From: Streptomyces barringtoniae
GTDB taxonomy: Bacteria; Actinomycetota; Actinomycetes; Streptomycetales; Streptomycetaceae
Direction: 5' to 3'
Assembly (NCBI RefSeq): GCF_020819595.1
Contig: NZ_JAJHNP010000009.1
Coordinates: 186,001-250,000, forward strand
DNA length: 64,000 nt
Shown: positions 39,633-47,563 of the stretch, in pieces
How positions within the stretch are numbered: position 1 is the stretch's first letter
Layout of the letters: each line of letters opens with the position of its first letter
The notes under the pieces: model-generated
The model's input: the letters and a program-made list of their open reading frames with translations, nothing else
Database searches by the model: none
Told to the model about the DNA's origin: nothing
Made by a program: the position numbers and the translations under genes

Positions 39633-42182
39633 ATGCGTACAGGCGAGCCCCTCCCGTCCGTCGGGGCCGTCCTCGCCGCCCTCGCGACCGGGCTGTGGCA
39701 CTGGGACACGGCCGCCCGACTGGTCACCGTGGACGCGGAGGCGGCGCGGCTGCTCGGGCTGCCCCCGGAGGCGACCACCCTCACGGAGGTCCAGACCCGA
39801 GCCCGGCTGCACCCGGAGGACTGGAACGAGATCACCGGGGTGGTCCCGCTGGCCGTCGACGAGGGCACGCTCGCCGAGGTGCGCATCCGGATCATGGACG
39901 AGCAGGGGAACATCCTGCGGGTCGTCCGCAGCCGGTCCAAGCCGTCCTTCGACCCCGAGCGGCGGGCGTACGAGCTGATCGGCACCCTGCAGGAGGTCAC
40001 CGAGCCGACCCCCGGCACCCGGGCCGCGCGCAGCGCGGTCACCGGCGACTGGCGGCGCTCGAGGGAGGCGTTCCTGCTGGACGCGGGCCGGGCGCTGGCC
40101 GAGGCCCGGTCCACGGCCGAGGTGCTGCGGGTGGTCGGCGGCCTGTCGATGCCCGGCTTCTCCCCCGACGGTCTGGTGGTGTTCGGGGTGGAGGGCGACC
40201 GGCTGACCATCACCGGCCAGCACGGGCACCAGCCCGGCGACATGGGCCCCTTCTCGCACATGGCGCTGACCACCGACTATCCGGCGGCCGAGGTCGTCCG
40301 CACGGGCCGCGCGGTGTACATGTCCTCTCCGGCGGAGTACAAGGCCCGCTACCCGGCGACCTGGCCGCTCGCCCGGCGCTTCGGCCGCCGCTCGTGGGCC
40401 TTCCTGCCGCTGACGGTGGCCGGCCGCACGATGGGCGCCTGGATGGCGGCCTTCGCCTACCCGGTGGCGTTCACACCGGACGAGCGGGCCGTGCTGGCGA
40501 CGGTGGCCCGGATGCTCGCCCAGGCGCTGTCCCGGGCGGAGGCCGCCGAATCGGAGCGGGAGCTGACCGAGGGCCTGCAGCGCTCCATGCTGCCCTCGCT
40601 CGGCCCGGAGATCCCCGGGATGCAGGTGGCCGCCCGGTACATCCCGACCGGCGGGGGACTCCAGGTCGGCGGCGACTGGTACGACATGATCCCGCTGCCC
40701 GCCGGCCGCTTCGCGCTGGCCATGGGGGACGTGCAGGGCCATGACGTACGCGCCGCGGGCCTCATGGGCCAGCTGCGCATCGCCCTGCGCGCCTACGCCG
40801 CCGAGGGCCACCGCCCGGACGCCGTGCTCTCCCGCGCCTCCCGGTTCCTGCACGGCATCACCCACGACGACCAGATGACCGACGTCCGCTTCGCGACCTG
40901 CGTGTACGCGGAGGCCGACCCGGCGACCGGGATGCTGGAGATCGCCCGTGCCGGGCACCCGGACCCGGCGATCCGGATGGCCGACGGCACGGTGATGCTG
41001 CGGCCGACGGCGGGCGGGCTGCCGCTGGGCGTGGACCCGGACGCGGACTATCCGACGACCCGGTTCACCCTGGAGCCGGGCGAGACGCTGATGCTCTGCA
41101 CCGACGGCCTGATCGAGACCGGCGGACACGACCTGGAGAGCGGCTGGCGCCGGCTGCGCGCGATCCTGGAGGCCCACCCGGGGGACGACGAGGTCGATCT
41201 GGAGTCGCTGGCCGACGCGCTGGTGCAGGGTGTGCACGGGCCGTCCTCGCACCACACCACCGGTCCCCTGGCCGACCGCCGCGAGGACGACATCGCCCTG
41301 GTGCTGCTCTGCCGGCTGCTGGAGGGCGCCGCCCGGCCCGCCGTACGGCGCACCCTGCTGTCGGTGGCGCAGGACGAGCCGGACCGGATCGCCGAGGCCC
41401 GCCGGCACCTGCGCGAGCTGCTGCACGACTGGGCCTCGCCCGAGCAGGTCGACTCGGCGGTGCTGCTGGTCTCCGAGATGGTCACCAACGTCCTCGTCCA
41501 CACCGACGCCGACGCGCTGCTGCTCGCCGAGATGACCGGCGAGGCGGGCACGCGGCGGCTGCGGGTGGAGGTCACCGACGCGGGCGACGACCTGCCACAC
41601 CGGCGCCGCCCCGGCGAACTGGCCTCCTCCGGCCGCGGCCTGATGCTGATCGAACTCCTCGCGGACGCCTGGGGGGTGGATCCCCGGGGCGAGGGCAAGA
41701 GCATCTGGTTCGAGCTCTATGAGTCGGGGGGTGCGATGGGGGGCGCGTCGGGGGGTGACTCGGTGGGCGTGTCGTGGGATGCGTCGGCCGGTGACTCCGT
41801 CGGTGAGTCGCGGGGCGCGTCCGGGCGTGCGACGGGAGGCACTTCATGGGACTCGTCGGCCGGTGACTCCGTCGGTGAGTCGCGGGGCGCGTCCGGACGT
41901 GCGGCGGGACGTGCGTCGTGGGACCCGTCGGCCGGTGACCCCGGGGGCGTATCCGAGGGTGCGTCGTGGGGTGCGTCGGCCGACGACTCGGGGTGCGCGG
42001 CGGAAGGCGGCTCGGCGGAAGGCGGCGTACCGGTGGGGGACGCGGCGGGAGGCGGCGCATCCGAAGGCGGCGCATCCGAAGGGCGCGTGGCCGAAGGCGG
42101 TGTGCCGGTGGGGGATGCACCGGGCGGCGGCGAGCCGGGAGGGGATGCAGGGGAGGGCGACGAGTCGGAGGGCGCCGCGTAG
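39633..42182 (+). CDS. PAS/GAF-SpoIIE phosphatase with C-terminal HATPase domain and low-complexity tail
   Basis: The 849-residue protein has, in order, a PAS-like domain (about 10-125), a GAF domain (about 150-305), a SpoIIE-type PP2C phosphatase (about 310-530; GGDWYDMI, MGDVQGHD, CTDGLIE, EDDIALVLL) and an RsbW-like HATPase domain (about 565-695; SEMVTNVLVHT, SSGRGLMLIELL). It thus carries both phosphatase and anti-sigma-kinase-like modules and may switch STAS proteins. Residues about 697-849 are Gly/Ser/Ala-rich 24-residue repeats. That tail is encoded by the same 466 bp that encode the tail of the convergent AI-2E family gene. Confidence 0.9.
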   Translation: MRTGEPLPSVGAVLAALATGLWHWDTAARLVTVDAEAARLLGLPPEATTLTEVQTRARLHPEDWNEITGVVPLAVDEGTLAEVRIRIMDEQGNILRVVRSRSKPSFDPERRAYELIGTLQEVTEPTPGTRAARSAVTGDWRRSREAFLLDAGRALAEARSTAEVLRVVGGLSMPGFSPDGLVVFGVEGDRLTITGQHGHQPGDMGPFSHMALTTDYPAAEVVRTGRAVYMSSPAEYKARYPATWPLARRFGRRSWAFLPLTVAGRTMGAWMAAFAYPVAFTPDERAVLATVARMLAQALSRAEAAESERELTEGLQRSMLPSLGPEIPGMQVAARYIPTGGGLQVGGDWYDMIPLPAGRFALAMGDVQGHDVRAAGLMGQLRIALRAYAAEGHRPDAVLSRASRFLHGITHDDQMTDVRFATCVYAEADPATGMLEIARAGHPDPAIRMADGTVMLRPTAGGLPLGVDPDADYPTTRFTLEPGETLMLCTDGLIETGGHDLESGWRRLRAILEAHPGDDEVDLESLADALVQGVHGPSSHHTTGPLADRREDDIALVLLCRLLEGAARPAVRRTLLSVAQDEPDRIAEARRHLRELLHDWASPEQVDSAVLLVSEMVTNVLVHTDADALLLAEMTGEAGTRRLRVEVTDAGDDLPHRRRPGELASSGRGLMLIELLADAWGVDPRGEGKSIWFELYESGGAMGGASGGDSVGVSWDASAGDSVGESRGASGRATGGTSWDSSAGDSVGESRGASGRAAGRASWDPSAGDPGGVSEGASWGASADDSGCAAEGGSAEGGVPVGDAAGGGASEGGASEGRVAEGGVPVGDAPGGGEPGGDAGEGDESEGAA

Positions 42183-43198
42183 CGGGTCCGCAGCTCCTGT
42201 ACGACGCCGAAGGCGGCCGCGGTCAGCGGGACCGCGAGCAGCATGCCGAGGATCCCCGCGACGGACGCCCCGGCGGTGATGGCGAGCATCACCACGGCCG
42301 GGTGCATCTGCATGGTCCGGCTCTGGATGACCGGCTGCAGCACATGCCCCTCCAGCACCTGCACGGCGACGACGACTCCGACCACCCACAGCGCGATCAC
42401 GAACCCACGGTCGGCGAGGGCGACCAGGACGGCCACCGTGCCGGAGAGGAAGGCGCCGAGGTAGGGGATGTAGGCGCCGACGAAGACCAGCGCGCCGAGT
42501 CCGACCGCGCCGGGCACCCGGAGGACCAGCAGGCCGAGGGTGATGCACACGGCGTCGATGAGCGCGATGAGGGTGGTACCGCGCATGAACCCCTCGACCG
42601 CCGCGAAGGCGCGCCGGGCGACGGCCTCCACGGTGTCGGCGGTGCCGCCGGGCGCCACGGCCCGCAGGGTCTCCACGGCCCGGTGGGAGTCGCGCAGGAA
42701 GAAGAAGACGAGCAGCAGGGCGAGCACGGCCATCGCGAGGGACTCGCCGACGACGCTGACCCCGCTGATGACGTTGGACGCGGCCGTGGCCCCGAACCTG
42801 CCCAGCAGCTTGCGGGAGTTGGCGGCGAGGTCGTCGAGTCCGGTGCCGGCGGCCCCGAAGTGCGCCGAGACGCTCTTGGCGGCGTCCCGCAGCGAGGCGA
42901 TGATCTGGTCGCCGGTGTCGATGAGCGCGGCGACGACGATGTACACGGCACCGCCGACGACGGCCACGACGGCGACACAGGTGAGCCCGGCCGCCACCGA
43001 CGCCTGCACCCCGGCCCGCACGAGCCTCCGGTGCAGCGGGCCGAGCAGCGCGGTGCCGAGCAGGGCGAGCAGCACCGGGGTGACCGCCGTGCGGAACTCC
43101 CCGCACAGCCGCACCCCGACCCACCCCACCCCGGCGACGAGGAGCAGCACGGCGCACCAGGCGGCGACACGTCGGGCGGGGTCGGGCAGGAGCTGCAC
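41717..43198 (-). CDS. AI-2E family (PerM-like) transporter with Pro/Ser-rich tail
   Basis: The GTG at 43198 begins a 493-residue protein. Residues about 10-340 show the AI-2E/PerM pattern: paired membrane segments at the start, a soluble region with GTGLDDLAANSRKLLGRFG, and later membrane segments with GALVFVGAYIPYLGAFLSGTVAVLVAL and VLEGHVLQPVIQSRTMQMHP. From about residue 342 a 150-residue tail rich in Pro, Ser, Asp and Ala follows, entirely antisense to the tail of the convergent phosphatase. Family members export small molecules or ions; the substrate is unknown. Confidence 0.85.
   Translation of the reverse strand: MQLLPDPARRVAAWCAVLLLVAGVGWVGVRLCGEFRTAVTPVLLALLGTALLGPLHRRLVRAGVQASVAAGLTCVAVVAVVGGAVYIVVAALIDTGDQIIASLRDAAKSVSAHFGAAGTGLDDLAANSRKLLGRFGATAASNVISGVSVVGESLAMAVLALLLVFFFLRDSHRAVETLRAVAPGGTADTVEAVARRAFAAVEGFMRGTTLIALIDAVCITLGLLVLRVPGAVGLGALVFVGAYIPYLGAFLSGTVAVLVALADRGFVIALWVVGVVVAVQVLEGHVLQPVIQSRTMQMHPAVVMLAITAGASVAGILGMLLAVPLTAAAFGVVQELRTRYAAPSDSSPSPASPPGSPPPGASPTGTPPSATRPSDAPPSDAPPPAASPTGTPPSAEPPSAAHPESSADAPHDAPSDTPPGSPADGSHDARPAARPDAPRDSPTESPADESHEVPPVARPDAPRDSPTESPADASHDTPTESPPDAPPIAPPDS
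41783..41960. repeat. 72-bp tandem repeat coding on both strands
   Basis: Units beginning TCGGCCGGTGACTCCGTCGG start near 41784, 41856 and (decayed) 41928. Each is 24 codons in both converging genes, so copy-number change keeps both frames. Confidence 0.7.
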
Positions 43199-43406
43199 GC
43201 GTCCAGCGGACCACGGGCCCGGCCGGGCTGTCCTGCGTGGACGGCCCGGCCGGGTGACGGCGGCTCACCCGGCCCTGCGGGGCGGTCGAGGCAGTCGATC
43301 ACCGTCCGTACCGGTTCGAGATGCGCACTGTGACGATGTGGGCAAGCCTGAGGGCATTCCCCCAAGACACACGTCTTGCCGGAGGACCCAGGAAGGATCA
43401 CTCACC

Positions 43407-43532
43407 ATGCGACACATCGCTGCCTTCTTCGCCGCCGCACTCCTCACGGTTCTTGCGGCCCCCGCCGCTTCCGCCGGGGAGGGAGGGTCTCACGTCTGCG
43501 ACACCCATACGATCAGTTCGCTCTGCTGGTGA
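43407..43532 (+). CDS. 41-residue secreted peptide with two cysteines
   Basis: The ATG at 43407 has GGAAGGA about 10 bases upstream. The precursor is a short signal peptide (Arg2-His3, hydrophobic core, cleavage at APAASA-GEG) plus an 18-residue mature part, GEGGSHVCDTHTISSLCW, with two Cys nine positions apart and a C-terminal Trp. It is followed by a terminator hairpin. The mature part could form a disulfide-closed loop. A signalling or antimicrobial role is only a possibility; no processing or transporter gene is adjacent. Confidence 0.6.
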   Translation: MRHIAAFFAAALLTVLAAPAASAGEGGSHVCDTHTISSLCW

Positions 43533-43559
43533 CCTGCTTGCGAAGGTGACCTCTTTGTG

Positions 43560-43607
43560 AAAAGGGGACAGGCCGTCGGATCAGAAGATCCGCGACCTGT
43601 CCCCTTT
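43560..43607. terminator. Bidirectional terminator between the small peptide and pirin genes
   Basis: AAAAGGGGACAGG on the left pairs with CCTGTCCCCTTT on the right, and an inner CGGATC/GATCCG stem continues the structure. The A- and T-rich ends suit termination in both directions. Confidence 0.75.
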
Positions 43608-43639
43608 CTCGTACGGACGGACCCCAGAGGGCGGAGGGG

Positions 43640-44611
43640 TCACATACCGCCCGCTGACATCCCGTGCACCGCCGGGATCGAACCCAGGCGGCCCTTCTGG
43701 AAGTCCTCGAAGGCCTGCATCAGCTCTTCCTTGGTGTTCATGACGAACGGGCCGTAGTGCGCCATGGGCTCCCGGATGGGCCGCCCGCCGAGCAGGACGA
43801 CCTCCAGGTCCGGGGTGCGGGAGTCCTGCTTCTCGTCCGCCCGGACGGTCAGCGCGGACCCGGCGCCGAACACGGCGGTCTGGCCGAGGTGGATCGGCCG
43901 GCGCTCCGCACCGACGCTGCCGCGGCCCGCGAGGACGTAGGCCAGGCCGTTGAAGTCCTCCCGCCAGGGCAGGGTGACCTCGGCGCCCGGGGCGACGGTC
44001 GCGTGGATCATCGTGATCGGGGTGTGCGTGACGCCGGGGCCCTCGTGGCCGTCGAGCTCACCGGCGATGACGCGCAGCAGCGCGCCGCCGTCGGGGGTGG
44101 TGAGCAGCTGGACCTGGCCGCCCCGGATGTCCTGGTACCTCGGGGCCATCATCTTGTCCTTGGCCGGGAGGTTCACCCACAGCTGCAGGCCGTGGAAGAG
44201 ACCGCCGGACACGACCAGGGACTCCGGCGGCGCCTCGATGTGCAGGAGTCCGGAGCCGGCCGTCATCCACTGGGTGTCGCCGTTGGTGATGGTGCCGCCA
44301 CCGCCGTGGGAGTCCTGGTGGTCGAAGGTGCCGTCGATGATGTAGGTGACGGTCTCGAAGCCGCGGTGCGGGTGCCAGGGGGTGCCCTTGGGCTCCCCGG
44401 GCGCGTACTCCACCTCGCCCATCTGGTCCATCATGATGAACGGGTCGAGGTGGCGGTAGTTGATCCCCGCGAAGGCCCGGCGCACCGGGAAGCCCTCGCC
44501 CTCGAACCCGCTCGGAGCGGTCGAGACGGCCAGTACCGGACGCGCCACGGCATCGGCGGGAGCGGTCACACGGGGCAGCGTCAACGGGTTCTCGACGGTC
44601 ACTGCAGGCAT
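43640..44611 (-). CDS. Pirin-family bicupin protein
   Basis: The ATG at 44611 has a perfect AAGGAGGT site. The 323-residue protein shows the pirin N-terminal cupin with metal ligands in HPHRGFETVTYIIDG and the HQDSHGG and GSGLLHIE segments, plus the C-terminal cupin. Pirins are iron-binding proteins; some act as quercetinases or redox-dependent regulators. An AGTT/AACT symmetrical element lies upstream. Confidence 0.92.
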   Translation of the reverse strand: MPAVTVENPLTLPRVTAPADAVARPVLAVSTAPSGFEGEGFPVRRAFAGINYRHLDPFIMMDQMGEVEYAPGEPKGTPWHPHRGFETVTYIIDGTFDHQDSHGGGGTITNGDTQWMTAGSGLLHIEAPPESLVVSGGLFHGLQLWVNLPAKDKMMAPRYQDIRGGQVQLLTTPDGGALLRVIAGELDGHEGPGVTHTPITMIHATVAPGAEVTLPWREDFNGLAYVLAGRGSVGAERRPIHLGQTAVFGAGSALTVRADEKQDSRTPDLEVVLLGGRPIREPMAHYGPFVMNTKEELMQAFEDFQKGRLGSIPAVHGMSAGGM

Positions 44612-44638
44612 GGTCGGACCTCCTTCTGCACTCACTTT

Positions 44639-44654
44639 AGTTGAGCGTTGAACT
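44639..44654 (-). promoter_or_regulatory. Inverted repeat AGTT-N8-AACT upstream of pirin
   Basis: AGTTGAGCGTTGAACT sits about 28-43 bases upstream of the pirin start, in an AT-rich pocket. It could be a MarR-type operator overlapping the promoter; this is based on symmetry only. Confidence 0.3.
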
Positions 44655-44677
44655 TTCTGCCACCCCTAACGGAACAA

Positions 44678-44701
44678 GCCCGGAGGGAATTCCCTCCGGG
44701 C
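44678..44701 (-). terminator. Terminator after the SseB-family gene
   Basis: GCCCGGAGGGAA (44678-44689) is followed directly by its complement (44690-44701), giving a 10-bp stem with an AATT loop, 54 bases past the SseB stop on the minus strand. Confidence 0.6.
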
Positions 44702-44755
44702 CCAGGGGTGTGCGAGGTGCGCGGGGCTCGGCCGCCGTCCGCGCAGCGATGGCGA

Positions 44756-45229
44756 CTAGCCGTACATCCGGCGCATGGCGAAGTCGACCATCTGCTCGAC
44801 CGCCTTCGCATCGAAGACCATCCGGTGCTCACCCTCCATGTCCAGGACGAAGCCGTAGCCGGTGGGCAGCAGGTCGATCACCTCGGCGCCGGTGATCACG
44901 AAGTACTTGGACTCCTTGCCCGCGTACCGGCGCAGCTCCTTGAGCGAGGTGAACATCGGGATCACCGGCTGCTGGGTGTTGTGCAGGGCGAGGAAGCCGG
45001 GGGTGTCGCCGCGCGGGCAGTACACCTTCGACGTGGCGAAGATCTGCTGGAAGTCCTCCGCGGACATCTGCCCGGTGGTGAAGGCCCGCACCGCGTCCGC
45101 GAGAGAGGGCGGCGACGGCTCCGGGTAGAGCGGCGGCTGCTGGCCGTACCCGCCGACACCGCCCGGCATCTGCTGCTGCGGCGGGGCGTACTGCTGCTGA
45201 GCGCCAACGTTCTGGTCGTAGCCGTACAT
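44756..45229 (-). CDS. SseB-family protein
   Basis: The 157-residue protein has a Gln/Pro/Gly-rich N-terminal 45 residues (a low-complexity PPQQQMPGGVGGYGQQ stretch) followed by an SseB N-terminal-type domain (VYCPRGDTPGFLALHNTQQPVIPMFTS, then YAGKESKYFVITGAEVIDLLP). TACTCT lies at -12 to -7 of the ATG and there is no ribosome binding site, so a leaderless mRNA is likely. Function in actinomycetes is unknown. Confidence 0.85.
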   Translation of the reverse strand: MYGYDQNVGAQQQYAPPQQQMPGGVGGYGQQPPLYPEPSPPSLADAVRAFTTGQMSAEDFQQIFATSKVYCPRGDTPGFLALHNTQQPVIPMFTSLKELRRYAGKESKYFVITGAEVIDLLPTGYGFVLDMEGEHRMVFDAKAVEQMVDFAMRRMYG

Positions 45230-45277
45230 GGGCGCAAGAGTACCGAGGGGCGGGGGAAGAGCGGGTGCGGGACGTAT

Positions 45278-45580
45278 TTGTGCAGCGGGCATTGGGGATG
45301 CACACCGCAGCTGGAGGCGACCGCGGGCCTGACCCGCGTCAGCGGGCCGCTGCCGGTGATCTCGCCGGTCGACGTCCCGCCGGCCCCGCCAAGGCTGCAC
45401 CGCGCGGTCCCGGAGCGGATACGGGGCCCGCCGGCGGAGATATACCGGGCGGTCGCCTGCCTTTCGCCGGGCAGCCGTGCCGGTGGGCCGCCCTGCTCAC
45501 CGGCACGGTGGAGGACACGCCGGAGTAGACCCTTCTCACACTTGCGCCGGCAGGGGTTGCTTCTTATTACCGACGGGTAG
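45278..45580 (+). other. Possible unrecognised gene or gene remnant
   Basis: In this 431-base gap the plus frame beginning at a TTG at 45278 stays open to 45580. Codons 45311-45460 have G or C at the third position in 47 of 50 cases, as genuine genes here do, and read LEATAGLTRVSGPLPVISPV and onward. After about 45460 the bias is lost. There is no good ribosome binding site or start, so this may be the decayed remnant of a gene. I recognise no family. Confidence 0.25.
45567..45580 (+). promoter_or_regulatory. TACC-GACG-GGTA element upstream of the acyl-CoA dehydrogenase gene
   Basis: TTACCGACGGGTAG contains 4-bp inverted arms and lies about 80 bases before the start, overlapping a possible promoter (TAGCAT at 45578-45583). 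TetR-type fatty-acid regulators often bind such symmetric TACC/GGTA sites; this is an inference from symmetry and gene function. Confidence 0.35.
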
Positions 45581-45660
45581 CATCATCGGAGCTACTTGTT
45601 GGTACGTGAACTAGGTGCGAGGAGTCAGTGCCTCGCCGATCCCTCTACGGAGCCGTCGTC

Positions 45661-47487
45661 ATGGGGCACTACAAGTCGAATCTGCGCGACATCGAGTTCA
45701 ACCTCTTCGAAGTACTGGGGCGCGACAAGGTGTACGGCACCGGCCCGTTCGAGGAGATGGACGTCGACACCGCCAAGAGCGTCCTGGAAGAGCTGACCCG
45801 CCTCTCGGAGAACGAGCTGGCCGAGTCCTTCGCCGACGCCGACCGCAACCCGCCGGTCTTCGACCCGGAGACCAACACCGCGCCGGTCCCGGCGTCCTTC
45901 AAGAAGAGCTACCAGGCCTTCATGGACTCCGAGTACTGGCGGCTCGGCCTGCCCGAGGAGATCGGCGGCACCACCTCGCCGCGCTCCCTGATCTGGGCCT
46001 ACGCCGAGCTGATCCTGGGCGCCAACCCCGCCGTGTGGATGTACTCCTCGGGCCCGGCGTTCGCCGGCATCCTCTTCGAGGAGGGCAACGAGGTCCAGAA
46101 GCACATCGCCAAGATCGCCGTGGAGAAGCAGTGGGGCTCCACGATGGTGCTCACCGAGCCCGACGCGGGCTCCGACGTGGGAGCCGGCCGTACCAAGGCG
46201 GTCCAGCAGGAGGACGGCTCCTGGCACATCGAGGGCGTGAAGCGCTTCATCACCTCCGGTGAGCACGACATGTCCGAGAACATCCTCCACTACGTGCTCG
46301 CGCGTCCCGAGGGCGCCGGCCCCGGCACCAAGGGCCTGTCCCTCTTCCTCGTCCCGAAGTACGAGTTCGACTTCGAGACCGGCGAGCTGGGCGAGCGCAA
46401 CGGCGTCTACGCCACCAACGTCGAGCACAAGATGGGCCTGAAGGCCTCCAACACCTGCGAGATGACCTTCGGCGACCGGCACCCCGCCAAGGGCTGGCTC
46501 ATCGGTGACAAGCACGACGGCATCCGCCAGATGTTCCGCATCATCGAGTTCGCCCGCATGATGGTCGGCACGAAGGCGATCTCCACGCTGTCCACCGGCT
46601 ACCTGAACGCGCTGGAGTACGCCAAGGAGCGCGTCCAGGGTCCCGACCTCGCGCAGTTCATGGACAAGACCGCGCCCAAGGTCACCATCACCCACCACCC
46701 GGACGTGCGCCGCTCGCTGATCACGCAGAAGGCGTACGCGGAGGGCATGCGCGCCCTGGTGCTGTACACCGCCTCCGTCCAGGACGCGATCCAGGTCAAG
46801 GAGGCGGCCGGCGAGGACGCCTCCGCCGAGCACGCGCTGAACGACCTGCTGCTGCCGATCGTCAAGGGCTACGGCTCCGAGAAGGGCTACGAGCAGCTCG
46901 CCCAGTCGCTGCAGACCTTCGGCGGCTCCGGCTTCCTGCAGGAGTACCCGATCGAGCAGTACATCCGGGACTCCAAGATCGACACCCTGTACGAGGGCAC
47001 CACCGCGATCCAGGGCCAGGACTTCTTCTTCCGGAAGATCGTCCGCAACCAGGGCGCCGCGCTGAACTCCCTGGCCGAGGACATCAAGAAGTTCCTGGCG
47101 CTCGGCACCGGCGGCGAGGAACTGGCCGGCGCCCGCGAGCACCTGGCCAAGGCCGCCGTGGAGCTGGAGGCGATCGTCGGCCTGATGCTGACCGACCTCG
47201 CCGCCACCGAGCAGGACACCAAGAACATCTACAAGGTGGGCCTGAACACCACCCGCCTGCTCATGGCCTCCGGTGACGTCGTCGTCGGCTACCTGCTGCT
47301 GAAGGGCGCCGCGATCGCCGCCGAGAAGCTGGCCACGGCCTCCGCCAAGGACCAGGCGTTCTACACCGGCAAGATCGCCGCGGCGAAGTTCTTCGCCGCC
47401 AACGTCCTGCCGGGCGTCACCCTCGCCCGCAAGGTCGCCTCCGGTGTCGAGCTGGACCTGATGGAGCTGGACGAGGCCGCGTTCTAG
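45661..47487 (+). CDS. Acyl-CoA dehydrogenase (long form with C-terminal domain)
   Basis: The 608-residue flavoprotein has the FAD/acyl-binding signature (TMVLTEPDAGSDVGAGRTKA) and the catalytic Glu445 in YEGTTAIQGQDFF, plus the C-terminal extension (about 470-608) found in the FadE5/very-long-chain-like class. It should carry out the first step of fatty-acid beta-oxidation. An in-frame GTG at 45628 with GAGGAG close upstream is an alternative start; the conserved MGHYKSNLRDIEFNLFE start supports 45661. No electron-transfer flavoprotein genes are adjacent. Confidence 0.92.
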   Translation: MGHYKSNLRDIEFNLFEVLGRDKVYGTGPFEEMDVDTAKSVLEELTRLSENELAESFADADRNPPVFDPETNTAPVPASFKKSYQAFMDSEYWRLGLPEEIGGTTSPRSLIWAYAELILGANPAVWMYSSGPAFAGILFEEGNEVQKHIAKIAVEKQWGSTMVLTEPDAGSDVGAGRTKAVQQEDGSWHIEGVKRFITSGEHDMSENILHYVLARPEGAGPGTKGLSLFLVPKYEFDFETGELGERNGVYATNVEHKMGLKASNTCEMTFGDRHPAKGWLIGDKHDGIRQMFRIIEFARMMVGTKAISTLSTGYLNALEYAKERVQGPDLAQFMDKTAPKVTITHHPDVRRSLITQKAYAEGMRALVLYTASVQDAIQVKEAAGEDASAEHALNDLLLPIVKGYGSEKGYEQLAQSLQTFGGSGFLQEYPIEQYIRDSKIDTLYEGTTAIQGQDFFFRKIVRNQGAALNSLAEDIKKFLALGTGGEELAGAREHLAKAAVELEAIVGLMLTDLAATEQDTKNIYKVGLNTTRLLMASGDVVVGYLLLKGAAIAAEKLATASAKDQAFYTGKIAAAKFFAANVLPGVTLARKVASGVELDLMELDEAAF

Positions 47488-47509
47488 CAGGTACTTGCGG
47501 ATTCCCTGT

Positions 47510-47542
47510 GCGGGCCCGCTCCCTTTCCGGGAGCGGGCCCGC
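47510..47542 (+). terminator. Terminator after the acyl-CoA dehydrogenase gene
   Basis: A perfect 14-bp stem (47510-47523 with 47529-47542, loop TTTCC) lies 22 bases past the stop and 21 bases before the aminopeptidase start. Confidence 0.75.
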
Positions 47543-47563
47543 GCACGTCGTTAAGGTGAACCC

